Below the pieces are notes generated by a model. It was not told the origin of the DNA, ran no database searches, and saw only the letters and a program-made list of their open reading frames with translations. Below, piece by piece: positions 25,401-32,699 of a stretch of 36,645 nt of DNA. The position numbers and the translations under genes are program-made. Position 1 is the first letter of the stretch; each line of letters opens with the position of its first letter. The DNA is taken from NCBI GenBank assembly GCA_964384785.1, contig CAYLLH010000048.1, forward strand, positions 1 to 36,645, given 5' to 3'. This DNA comes from JAZKSG01 sp964384785 (GTDB lineage Archaea; Thermoplasmatota; E2; DHVEG-1).

Positions 25401-25683
25401 GAGAATCAATCTCAACAAAACCAGATCCTGCGTCATATGCAACTCTTACAGAATGCTCTTCATCATTCTTTGCCCAACATTTTTCTTTAAATTCAACTGT
25501 TATATCAATCGGTTGAAATTTAGCATGTTTAAGACTTGTATCAATAGGGATTTCAATTTCCTGTTTACTTGATAAATCATCTATCGAAGAATTTTTTATT
25601 GTTTCCTTTGATAAACCTAAGGTTGTAAATGATGAAATTATCAAAAAAGTAAGAATTACAAATATTTTTATTTTTTCTCTCAT
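22420..25683 (-). CDS. Large envelope protein with beta-rich ectodomain and five C-terminal TM segments
   Basis: 1087 residues. A signal peptide (about 1-25) leads into a long beta-rich exported region (about 40-620) whose family I do not recognise. It contains acidic patches, aromatic clusters and a CCTDPSTG turn. Three carboxypeptidase-regulatory or Ig-like repeats follow (about 650-720, 735-810 and 815-870). Five TM segments lie at about 872-895, 900-921, 968-986, 993-1014 and 1051-1071, with a short basic tail. The first region could be a sugar-binding or polysaccharide-handling fold, but I cannot support that from motifs. The ATG at 25683 has no ribosome binding site and sits about 7 bases after the start predicted from the TATA box at 25713-25720, so it is probably translated leaderless. 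Confidence 0.8.
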   Translation of the reverse strand: MREKIKIFVILTFLIISSFTTLGLSKETIKNSSIDDLSSKQEIEIPIDTSLKHAKFQPIDITVEFKEKCWAKNDEEHSVRVAYDAGSGFVEIDSQIYNLKHTDDTYISSCGLVFIIPEEADGSEKYYVLYDSSETEGPSYEDHISVEDSHYYYEPISGQKIDFDYYGIRQDEDIVYGIIQTGELLGNPVALAAGKFVPGTKEVETQYLDQLGVFDIRTGTVEQPGYIGTSWAESVEKEILVDGNLMTRVRLIAESPSGDLRSDNIYSYYYNPSETKSLSIDFSHECLKDIDIEESSIIDGGYSGIVSIKARSATIDKMNVGDIMPELRIYSEKDQIEDYEFPSDPDSVERQTVLGTNADIDVGSKGWICCTDPSTGLAHGLIIDSIEGITDDDFDGIQAKAWAKQNVKLPGLEADSGNLYFMRNAYENGEQITSISKGFKANGVVNFLTTPDGGYDLVDKNSEIFQNLAEKRPSVRGNVTAGEQKAKYNLDAFVHFASSPPMGALLSAATGKKIPYIYAEIYKEDSLKSSGSATRLPIASVELDLEGKKIFEKIKTVVNIFDWRNISLFKKISFPDLEEGTYVIKVFRENPVFSEQRQFLGYRVVDLKENGSCRVFCSVPGSLKVSVMDQDEDMVKDVKILLRQGDQNISEGVTNENGTVEVSAPCYPLKPYQLRVLYQGFLVEEKTVKFGFLKRFIPLSQDFSFERYDLQVNVKDSWGFTPGVELNPRVISEDMFEPVSISAEKTDEGVYVFKDLYKADYVLSMGYKDLDFEKSVPVDSDSSLDVVFDGEFELSFNVMDSFGQSVYSGRVMISREGVEKSYKINKDGEVVCFVPPADYKMKVFSDDGDLFAKQDVNLKSKRTVDVVSTLDSLFHLLFTIFGFIVAIGGVLFFGWKRNFKTALKLLIIGLLIVSLVSSWWVVSGQENGVSTETKTLLIPSKIVTVTEASEGIGGEVSMVPEEVTMVLNLVSMLVVASIIIVLVTIFTQNRFKKTNILLSIVGVVLIFVAVFVFHFGISQLAEVSVGEFMGSGDLDVSIPGSGTVSVDSSWGPGLGFILGALSLVLLVFVSVFDKLKNFYLKKKTISE

Positions 25684-25712
25684 AATTCAACAATATTATA
25701 CAATTTTATATT

Positions 25713-25720
25713 AGTATAAA
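25713..25720 (-). promoter_or_regulatory. TATA box giving a near-leaderless transcript
   Basis: On the minus strand this reads TTTATACT. The predicted transcription start is near 25691, about 7 bases before the ATG at 25683, which agrees with the missing ribosome binding site there. Confidence 0.4.
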
Positions 25721-25759
25721 TATTTTACTTACATTTATTTATATCTTTTGACCAATTTT

Positions 25760-27229
25760 TTACATAAAAAATAGATAAAATATTGGAATCAAGAGAAGAA
25801 TAATAGCAATAATAGATGCAATCAAAGCAAATTTTCCAAGACGATACTCCTTAGGAAGCAATGTTTGGCTAAAGTAAACAACTCCAACACCATACATTAT
25901 AACCCCTATTACACCAATAAACATCAAAGTAATACTAAGCATCAAAATAACAGAAAGACCCTTAAGCATCAATACAGAGATAGGTATACCTGTCATCAAA
26001 AGATAAAGCATAAAAAACATAGTAAAACGCCAATACGATGTCTTTTTAACTTTTTTATACATGTTGTTAGTGGTCTCATAAAGCATTCTTGATGCTGCTT
26101 CAAAACCAGCATAAACCGTTCCAAATAACGCAAAAACTACACTAATCTGAAACAATGGTTTTAACCATCCAGCAAGATAAGTAAAAATTACAACCTGATC
26201 CTGAATCAATTGAGCATCCTCTGGCAGCCTATGATCTGGTTGAAGATGAACCGCTCCACCGATCATATATGCAGAAGAAACTATTGCTACAATAACAAAA
26301 GCAAGAATTAAATCAACTTTAAGAGGTATGAGAAGCAATCGTGATTTTTTAATCTCAGATTTATCAGTTGAAAGATAAATAATTTTTTTATGTTTCTTTA
26401 AAGAATTCAAAAGATTCAATGAAAAAACCTCAGAATCTTTACATCCTCTGAAAATACCCCATTTTTTAACCTTTATCCAACCTATATAACCAACAAGAGT
26501 GATAATTGTAAAAGTTAAAGTACCCAGATAACCAAGCATTATTAATGGAATGGGGGTACTTGCAACACCCGGATAATCATTTATAACCCAAGTAGGATAA
26601 TCTGGAAAACTAGATGGCGGAAATCCAATTTTCAAAAAATTTGGAAAAACATTAACGATATCAGGGCTGAAAGCAATAATAGAAACAATTGCACCAATAC
26701 CAAGTACTGCAACAAATAAAACCTGAGTTATTTCTAAAAGGCGATACCTTCCACCAAGAACTAAAGCACCAGCAAGAACACAAAAAGAAACGCCCCACCA
26801 AAGGTAATTTCCAAAACCAATAACCCATGCAAGAGCCTGACCCAGAGTTGTAATAATAGAAGCAGTAAAAATCGGTATAAAAATAGCCATAATAATCAAA
26901 AAAAGAATATTAAGCCATCCGCCACGAGTCCGATTAGCAAAAAGATCCATAACACCAATGCCAGATATCATAGTAAAACGACAGCCGACATAGGCAATTA
27001 TGTACGAACCAATATTAATTGTTATAAGCCATAAAAGTGAATAACCTGCCCATGCACCAATCTGCGGGCCAAGAATTAACTGACCTTGACCTATTGTCAT
27101 TGATGCAACAATAGCACCAGGTCCAAAAAAAAGTAAATATTTCAAATATTTTTTTACTGATGGTTTTTCAGTGATGATTTTTGGTGGATTTGGAAAACTA
27201 ACTTTTTCATCTATGTCATCTTTAGTCAT
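25760..27229 (-). CDS. Nramp-superfamily transporter lacking the DPGN metal motif
   Basis: 489 residues with about eleven TM segments. The N-terminal GPGAIVAS, followed by a Gly-rich first helix and WAGYSLLW, fits the Nramp (natural resistance-associated macrophage protein, LeuT fold) superfamily. In metal-transporting Nramps the first TM carries DPGN and the sixth carries MPH. Here the first TM reads TIGQGQLI and no MPH is visible in the matching helix, so Mn or Fe transport is doubtful. Similar divergent members occur in bacteria, and I know no substrate for them. A charged cytosolic loop of about 50 residues lies mid-protein. A TATA box at 27272-27281 would give a leader of about 20 bases; AAAGGA lies 14 bases before the ATG. 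Confidence 0.8.
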   Translation of the reverse strand: MTKDDIDEKVSFPNPPKIITEKPSVKKYLKYLLFFGPGAIVASMTIGQGQLILGPQIGAWAGYSLLWLITINIGSYIIAYVGCRFTMISGIGVMDLFANRTRGGWLNILFLIIMAIFIPIFTASIITTLGQALAWVIGFGNYLWWGVSFCVLAGALVLGGRYRLLEITQVLFVAVLGIGAIVSIIAFSPDIVNVFPNFLKIGFPPSSFPDYPTWVINDYPGVASTPIPLIMLGYLGTLTFTIITLVGYIGWIKVKKWGIFRGCKDSEVFSLNLLNSLKKHKKIIYLSTDKSEIKKSRLLLIPLKVDLILAFVIVAIVSSAYMIGGAVHLQPDHRLPEDAQLIQDQVVIFTYLAGWLKPLFQISVVFALFGTVYAGFEAASRMLYETTNNMYKKVKKTSYWRFTMFFMLYLLMTGIPISVLMLKGLSVILMLSITLMFIGVIGVIMYGVGVVYFSQTLLPKEYRLGKFALIASIIAIILLLIPIFYLFFM

Positions 27230-27271
27230 GATTATCTATGTTTCCTTTTATTGTTTCTTATAACAAATTTT

Positions 27272-27281
27272 AATATATAAA
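27272..27281 (-). promoter_or_regulatory. TATA box of the Nramp-like gene
   Basis: On the minus strand this reads TTTATATATT. The predicted start is near 27250, leaving a leader of about 20 bases before the ATG at 27229. Confidence 0.4.
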
Positions 27282-27341
27282 TATAATTAAATTATATAAT
27301 ATTATCCATATTATTTATACTACAGATTGAAAGATGTCGTT

Positions 27342-28322
27342 TTAATCTTCAAACACCAGCTCATCTTTTTCTTTTAATTCAACATCAGGGCCTTCAGGAC
27401 TCATCTTTTTACGGGCTTTTTCATCATATGCTTCAACTCCGCCCGCGTCTTCAATAGCCTTTTCACCTTTTCTAATCTGTTTAAGAATACTAATATTAAC
27501 TCTTTCCATAGAACCCGGTGCAAGAATACGTAAAAATTTTGAAGAACCACCAAGCATGTAAGGAATAGATTCCATCCTCATAGTAGTACCAGGTATTTCA
27601 AAAAACCAACTACCAATCGAATCCTCTCCAAAACGAGAAATCGGAATGCCCGCTGCAGCCTGACGAGGGGCACGAGGTCCAACATGAGCTACCTTCCACT
27701 CTCCATCAATAAAAACCTCACCTTCACCTTCTAGCATAAAATAACCCATTGAATCATACCATTTTTTAATCAAAGGATCCACTTCAACCATATGTTCATA
27801 CCATGCCTGACTCATATTCATAGCAAAAACCTTATAACGAGCTTTTATCCCTGCTGCTCTACACAGTGCAATAAAACAAGTTATAAGATGATAACAGGTA
27901 CCAGTTCCACGTCTAAAAGTCTCCTCTACAGGATTAAACGGAAGAATCTCAAGAGTAGTTTTTTCTTTTACAAAATGAAAAGCACTTTCTGCAAAATCAT
28001 TATCAGATTTTTCATAAGCACCCAGTTTATTAGCTAAAGCAACAACCTCAGGTGCTCTTGGATTACAATAAAGAGTGGGTCTAAGATACTTCTCGTTAGA
28101 TTTACAATATTTCATATTTTTTGTAAACTCTGGAATATCATACATTCTTTTAGGTCTAACATATCGCTCCTCATCAGATCTAATCTTTCTAAGTTTTTTT
28201 AAATCACGAGGATTAGTAGTTATTAAAAGTTTAGTCAAAGAAATAGCACCTCCCATCCAAAGTTTTATAAAAGTTTTTCGAGGGATATACTCTTTTTCTT
28301 TCATTTTTCTTAAAGTTGTCAT
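27342..28322 (-). CDS. Transglutaminase-like superfamily protein
   Basis: 326 residues with a transglutaminase / papain-like core at about 130-220. GTGTCYHL provides the nucleophile Cys143 after the usual helix start, and EHMVEV supplies His177. The third catalytic residue is unclear: where family members read Trp-x-x-x-Asp, this one reads WKVAHVG, so a His replaces the expected Asp (Asp206 is nearby). There is no signal peptide, so the enzyme is probably cytosolic and may cleave or ligate amide bonds. I chose the ATG at 28322 because GAGGT lies 8 bases before it; the in-frame TTG at 28337 is upstream of that site. It lies 11 bases after the LuxE-like gene, so the two are very likely one operon. 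Confidence 0.82.
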   Translation of the reverse strand: MTTLRKMKEKEYIPRKTFIKLWMGGAISLTKLLITTNPRDLKKLRKIRSDEERYVRPKRMYDIPEFTKNMKYCKSNEKYLRPTLYCNPRAPEVVALANKLGAYEKSDNDFAESAFHFVKEKTTLEILPFNPVEETFRRGTGTCYHLITCFIALCRAAGIKARYKVFAMNMSQAWYEHMVEVDPLIKKWYDSMGYFMLEGEGEVFIDGEWKVAHVGPRAPRQAAAGIPISRFGEDSIGSWFFEIPGTTMRMESIPYMLGGSSKFLRILAPGSMERVNISILKQIRKGEKAIEDAGGVEAYDEKARKKMSPEGPDVELKEKDELVFED

Positions 28323-28333
28323 TAAAATAAACC

Positions 28334-29710
28334 TCAATCTCCAATATCTGTTGAAATCATTTTTCTAACTTCTTCTGCACAACCACGCATCTCTTGTCCG
28401 GCATCTCTTTCAACCTCTGGTTCTAAAACAGGACCGGGTCTACCACATTTTGGACAATGCTCAAGAAGGCGAACACGATCGCCTGAAATAATAAAACCTG
28501 GATAACTATGAGTACTTCCATCAAGAAAAGCAAAACGACCCCATTCACCATAACCCACTGGTTTATACTCATTATCAAGAATCAAAGGATGATAATACGT
28601 GTGAGGTACATGAAGATAATGACCCTCTGGGCAATGAATCATCCAACCATTACCTTCAACCATACCATACAAATCTAAGCAATGTTCATCATTGATTCCT
28701 AAGGTATCTTTCACCATCTCTCTAAATTCTTCAACAGGCATACGTTTATGTTCATGAATTTTCCATCCTCCACCAGTTAAAACAGCTCCACGATCAGAAA
28801 AATCAAAAGTTATCTCATCTTCTTTCAACTTTTTCATAACCATATAAAGAAGCCACGGAGCACCAATTAAAGCAATTCTATCCTTTTTGTTTTTATCATG
28901 AGTATCTAACCAATCAATGATATTCTTAATTATCTTGTTATACATTCTTTTAATATACATACTAGCAATTTTTCCCTTAATCCCACCGTTCCTTCCCGTC
29001 ATGCTTTGCTGTATAGTCTCAGTATTAACTTTTCGATCTAACGCTGCTTGCACATCCTTCACAGCTGAATAATAAATCTCAGCAGCACGTCCAGCAAAAA
29101 TAAAGGTTTTAAAAGGATTTGGCATCAAAAGATAACCATACATATCATAATCCCAAACAGGATAGATCATAGTAACAGCACATTTAGCTGCAGCATACTC
29201 AGCAATATTATAAGTTCTCAAATCGCGAGGAATAAAAGTATGACGGCCGCTTGTTCCACTGCTATAACAAACTCTTAAACCTGCGTCATTAAAACTCTCT
29301 ATTATATCATCATAGGATGGATTCTGGCCTGATATTTTTATTTTTGGAAGATCAACAGAATAAAGATTTGCAAGCCATCTAGCAAAATCTCTTCCTTCAG
29401 GATAACCTTTATAAAAATCAGATGGTAAAAGCGGTATTTTCTCTAAATCATCATGACTTTTTAAATCACTTGGTGAAAATTTTTTTTCTTTACAAAACTT
29501 TTGATAAATATCATTGTTTTTATAATGATTTTTAAATTGATATTTTATTGCATCAAATTTTAGTTCTTTAGCTTTTTTTGCAGGAACCTTATAAAGATCT
29601 TCTTGCCCATAAATTGCTTTTTCAGCAGGAGTCCAGTCTTTTTTATTTGGAATATATTTTTGTACTCTTTTGTCAAAATTTTTTATGTAATCTGAGAAAG
29701 ATATCGCCAA
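28334..29710 (-). CDS. LuxE-like acyl-protein synthetase / AMP-forming ligase
   Basis: About 458 residues related to the LuxE / phenylacetate-CoA-ligase branch of acyl-adenylating enzymes. YSSGTSGRHTFIPRD is the nucleotide-binding loop, TGGGWK and YGMVEGNG follow in order, and SGDRVRLLEHCPKCGRPG carries the late Asp-Arg pair plus a CxxC zinc-like knuckle. Such enzymes activate a carboxylate as acyl-AMP and pass it to a thiol or amine. The substrate is not evident. Start: AGAGGTG at 29720-29726 places the TTG at 29710 at the usual distance (9 bases), while the in-frame GTG at 29722 is part of that site. The transglutaminase-like gene follows after 11 bases, suggesting the pair activates and then joins or trims an acyl or peptide group. 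Confidence 0.82.
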   Translation of the reverse strand: MAISFSDYIKNFDKRVQKYIPNKKDWTPAEKAIYGQEDLYKVPAKKAKELKFDAIKYQFKNHYKNNDIYQKFCKEKKFSPSDLKSHDDLEKIPLLPSDFYKGYPEGRDFARWLANLYSVDLPKIKISGQNPSYDDIIESFNDAGLRVCYSSGTSGRHTFIPRDLRTYNIAEYAAAKCAVTMIYPVWDYDMYGYLLMPNPFKTFIFAGRAAEIYYSAVKDVQAALDRKVNTETIQQSMTGRNGGIKGKIASMYIKRMYNKIIKNIIDWLDTHDKNKKDRIALIGAPWLLYMVMKKLKEDEITFDFSDRGAVLTGGGWKIHEHKRMPVEEFREMVKDTLGINDEHCLDLYGMVEGNGWMIHCPEGHYLHVPHTYYHPLILDNEYKPVGYGEWGRFAFLDGSTHSYPGFIISGDRVRLLEHCPKCGRPGPVLEPEVERDAGQEMRGCAEEVRKMISTDIGD

Positions 29711-29927
29711 AGTTTTTAACACCTCTCATAATTAAATTCTAAGTATTTTATATTATTATATGTTATTTATATCTTTCCTTAAACTATGATAACATATAAT
29801 TGAATTATCGTAAACTGAAAACGTTATTAATAGTTTTATCGATAATTACCACAACAAAAAATAACATACAAAAAAACAACAAATGTTAAATAAAAACCAT
29901 CCATCTATTTATTCGTAACAAACCACT

Positions 29928-30788
29928 TCAAGTCACACTGATTTTTTCCAAAGCTTTAGTAGCAGTGTGTCTAACAAAATTATTCTCATCTTTTAAAACA
30001 TCAAGTAAAGGTTCAACTGCTCTCTCATCTTTAATACGACCAAGCGCATCAGCAGCATCATTTCTAACCTCCCAATAAGGATCATTTAAAGCACATATTA
30101 AAGGTTCCACAACTTCTTTACCACCAATTTTATCAAGAGCATAAACAGCAGAAATCCTAACGATATCTTCTTGGTCATTAAGAACATTTTTCAGTTGATC
30201 CAAAGCTTTTTCAGATCCTGATTTTCCAACCAAAATCGTTGCCAATGATCTAACTTTTTTATCTGAATCAATTAACAGATCATTAAGAGAATCAATATCT
30301 TCCTTTGGATGAAGTGCATTTAAAGCAGAAATCGCTTCCCTCCTTACCTCAACATCAGGGTCATCTAAAGAACTAATAAGCGGATCAATGGCTTTTTTAT
30401 CACCAATCCGTTTCAGAGCTTTTGCAGAAGTAGATCTAACACGGGCAGATTCATCATTTAATCCTTCAACTAAATAATTAATACTAATAGGATCACCAAT
30501 TTCACCTAAAACATAAGCTGAATAAGATCTAACTTCTTCACGATCATCCTTCAACAAGTAATCAGTTAAAGGTTCAACAATTTTAGAAGAATCTATATCC
30601 TTTAATATATCAACAGCAGAACTCCACACTTTCCAATTTTCATCATCAAGTTTACCTAAAAGAATATCAGAAACATTTTCATCCTCATAAAATCTAAGTT
30701 CCCTAACAGCACCGGCTCTTATATTCCAGTCCGGATTATCAAGATCATTTAAAACCTCATTAAAATCTCTCTTAGCAGAATCACTCAT
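29928..30788 (-). CDS. HEAT-repeat (PBS-lyase-like) scaffold protein
   Basis: 286 residues built from about nine HEAT / PBS-lyase repeats of roughly 31 residues, each with a pattern like PLI-x-ALNDP-x-x-x-VR-x-x-A-x-x-AL-x-x-I. Repeats run from just after the start to the final ALEKISVT. Such solenoids bind proteins; some relatives assist cofactor attachment, but nothing here indicates a catalytic role. There is no signal peptide, so it should be cytosolic. AGGTG at 30798-30802 lies 9 bases before the ATG at 30788; the in-frame GTG at 30800 overlaps that site and is rejected. It precedes the LuxE-like gene on the same strand with a gap of about 215 bases that has its own TATA-like sequences. 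Confidence 0.88.
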   Translation of the reverse strand: MSDSAKRDFNEVLNDLDNPDWNIRAGAVRELRFYEDENVSDILLGKLDDENWKVWSSAVDILKDIDSSKIVEPLTDYLLKDDREEVRSYSAYVLGEIGDPISINYLVEGLNDESARVRSTSAKALKRIGDKKAIDPLISSLDDPDVEVRREAISALNALHPKEDIDSLNDLLIDSDKKVRSLATILVGKSGSEKALDQLKNVLNDQEDIVRISAVYALDKIGGKEVVEPLICALNDPYWEVRNDAADALGRIKDERAVEPLLDVLKDENNFVRHTATKALEKISVT

Positions 30789-30992
30789 AAAATCAAACAC
30801 CTACCAAACCTTATCCTTTATACTACAAACAAAGCTATTACAAAGATAAACATGATTAACAGTTAATAACTTTTTGATAAAACAAAATAATGTCTCCTTA
30901 AATTATCAATTTGTTATAAAAACTCAAAAACGTATAAATAATAAAAAATCATTAACATATACAACATAGTAGAGGATGGGATGAATTAAAAA

Positions 30993-31020
30993 TTAACCAA
31001 GATTTAAATTATCTGGTTAA
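30993..31020 (+). repeat. Imperfect inverted repeat upstream of the GT81 gene
   Basis: TTAACCAAGAT (30993-31003) pairs with ATCTGGTTAA (31011-31020) across a 7-base TTAAATT loop, ten pairs with one bulged A. It lies between two candidate TATA boxes for the downstream gene: near 30932-30940 (the repeat would be in the leader) and near 31030-31037 (the repeat would be an upstream operator). Which applies cannot be told from sequence. Confidence 0.45.
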
Positions 31021-31080
31021 AAAAGCACTCTATAATTTCAAGCAAAAATATTAATTTTGATTAGAAGAGGATATAAAAAA

Positions 31081-32262
31081 ATGAGCCAAAATTGTTTATT
31101 AGTAATTTCAAAAAATGAGGGTTTAAACCCCATAACCATTGCTGAACAAGGTTTAGATTCAGGAATAATAGACAAAGTCATAATATCTGATGGTTCAAAC
31201 CCAGAAACTTTTCAACGTCTTAAAAAAAGAGAAGAAAAAAAAATAGAAATAATACATGAAAAAAAATATGTTGAAACCAATGAAATAGGTAAAGGAATAG
31301 GGATGCTGAATGCTGGAATAGCTGCCTTAAAACAAGACTTTGAAAAAGTAGCATTCATTGATGGCGATATATATAATCCTAATATGAGCAAATGGTTCCA
31401 ATTCCTTTATGAACCACTTGATGGAAACGTAGATATTGTAAAAGCAGCCTTTTCAAGAAACCCAACAGATGCACAAATAACCAGACATATCACAAAACCA
31501 CTTATAGCCATGTTTTTTCCGGCAGCATGGGAAATAAACCAGCCTATAGGCGGAGAATTATCATTAACTAAAAATGTGTTAAAAGATCTTTTCACAAAGG
31601 GAATAAAAGCACCATATGGCTGGGGAATAGACACATTCATCACCTTAAAATCTTTAATGTACGGATACAACATGGGTGAAGTTTATCTTGGTCAAAAAAT
31701 GCATGGTAAAAAAAACCTATCTGGCTTACATAAAATGTTTATTCAATGTTTTCAAGAAGCCGTAAGAATGATACATTATTTTTACACACTCGATGTTAGA
31801 AAAAAAATCAATCCTATAACAAAAATATCCTCTCCTTTTAAACTAAACACCTGCTTTGATGACTGCTACATGGATATCAAAGGCGAATTCGAAAGAAGTT
31901 GTGATAACTTTAAACTAATAAAAAAGATGTATATACCTCAGGATGATTTGTTTTATCAAATAAAAAACATAAACGATTTTGATGATTTTTACAACAAAAC
32001 AAAAAACATTGATATCAACGTATGGGTGGAAACACTTTATTGGTTTATTAAAAAATATTCAGAACATTTAATTGAACAATACTATCTAAGATGGAAAATA
32101 AGATCCCTTAGTTTTTGCCTTCATGAAATAAACACTGTAGATCAAGCAGAGGATACAACAGTTTTTCAGGCTAAAAAAGCAGCTCAATTCATGTATAAAA
32201 TAGGTGAAGACTCTGTCATAAATGACCGGTCTAGAAAAATGTTTTTCTATAATCTAAAATAA
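31081..32262 (+). CDS. gpgS: GT81 glycosyltransferase, glucosyl-3-phosphoglycerate synthase-like
   Basis: A 393-residue GT-A-fold enzyme resembling GpgS / mannosylglycerate synthases of family GT81, which transfer a sugar from a nucleotide sugar to 3-phosphoglycerate to make compatible solutes. Visible are the start VISKNEG, GKGIGMLNAG, the metal-binding IDGDIYNP, VKAAFSR, the RHITKPL and INQPIGGELSL acceptor region and the GWGIDTFI stretch that follows it in this family. The glucosyl versus mannosyl donor cannot be settled, and no matching phosphatase gene is adjacent. AAGAGGAT at 31065-31072 lies 8 bases before the ATG at 31081; an in-frame TTG at 31057 precedes that site and is rejected. 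The gene ends 11 bases from the convergent NAC gene. Confidence 0.82.
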   Translation: MSQNCLLVISKNEGLNPITIAEQGLDSGIIDKVIISDGSNPETFQRLKKREEKKIEIIHEKKYVETNEIGKGIGMLNAGIAALKQDFEKVAFIDGDIYNPNMSKWFQFLYEPLDGNVDIVKAAFSRNPTDAQITRHITKPLIAMFFPAAWEINQPIGGELSLTKNVLKDLFTKGIKAPYGWGIDTFITLKSLMYGYNMGEVYLGQKMHGKKNLSGLHKMFIQCFQEAVRMIHYFYTLDVRKKINPITKISSPFKLNTCFDDCYMDIKGEFERSCDNFKLIKKMYIPQDDLFYQIKNINDFDDFYNKTKNIDINVWVETLYWFIKKYSEHLIEQYYLRWKIRSLSFCLHEINTVDQAEDTTVFQAKKAAQFMYKIGEDSVINDRSRKMFFYNLK

Positions 32263-32273
32263 AATTCTTTCTT

Positions 32274-32615
32274 TTATTTTTGTAGTTTCAGAATCGCTTC
32301 AGCGATATCTCCATCTGATTCTTCCAAAGCTTTCTCAGCTTCCTCTTTTGATACACCTGTTTGTTCAACAATAAGATTGATATCCTCTTCAGGTATTCCT
32401 TCCTCTTCTTTCTCAAATACCTCTGGCGATCCGGTGATCTGATATGTTTTTTGACCATGAGCATCCATCACTGTTACTTCAGCATCCTTAAAAACATATT
32501 CTTTGTCATCAGTCGTTATAACAATTTTTTCAACATTTTTTATCTCAGTGACTTTAATACCAAGTCTTTTCATCATCTGTTTCATTTGTCGAGGATTCAT
32601 ATTTCCGGGCATCAT
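32274..32615 (-). CDS. nac: Archaeal nascent polypeptide-associated complex protein (NAC)
   Basis: A 113-residue archaeal NAC that binds ribosomes and shields newly made chains. The N-terminus MMPGNMNPRQMKQMMKRLGI is the basic ribosome-contact region. The beta-rich NAC domain covers about 20-70, and a C-terminal UBA domain (about 78-113, with VEQTGVSKEEAEKALEE) completes the protein. The length is normal. AGGTG lies about 10 bases before the first ATG. It is divergent from nnr, and its end is convergent with the GT81 gene. Confidence 0.96.
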   Translation of the reverse strand: MMPGNMNPRQMKQMMKRLGIKVTEIKNVEKIVITTDDKEYVFKDAEVTVMDAHGQKTYQITGSPEVFEKEEEGIPEEDINLIVEQTGVSKEEAEKALEESDGDIAEAILKLQK

Positions 32616-32664
32616 AAATCGTTTACACCTTCCACGATAGAATAATTATATTTAATTTTCGAAG

Positions 32665-32674
32665 AATATATAGC
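32665..32674 (+). promoter_or_regulatory. TATA box giving a leaderless nnr transcript
   Basis: AATATATAGC predicts a start near 32695, about 5 bases before the ATG at 32700. No ribosome binding site is visible before that ATG, so leaderless translation of nnr is likely. Confidence 0.4.
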
Positions 32675-32699
32675 ATATTACTCGTTTAACGTTTTTGGT

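Noticed and set aside
29711..29722. GTG at 29722 as start of the LuxE-like gene
   Set aside because: The GTG is part of the AGAGGTG ribosome binding site; the TTG at 29710 lies 9 bases beyond it and fits better.
30789..30800. GTG at 30800 as start of the HEAT-repeat gene
   Set aside because: It overlaps the AGGTG ribosome binding site; the ATG at 30788 has the normal 9-base spacing.
31021..31080. TTG at 31057 as start of the GT81 gene
   Set aside because: It precedes the AAGAGGAT ribosome binding site, which instead serves the ATG at 31081.
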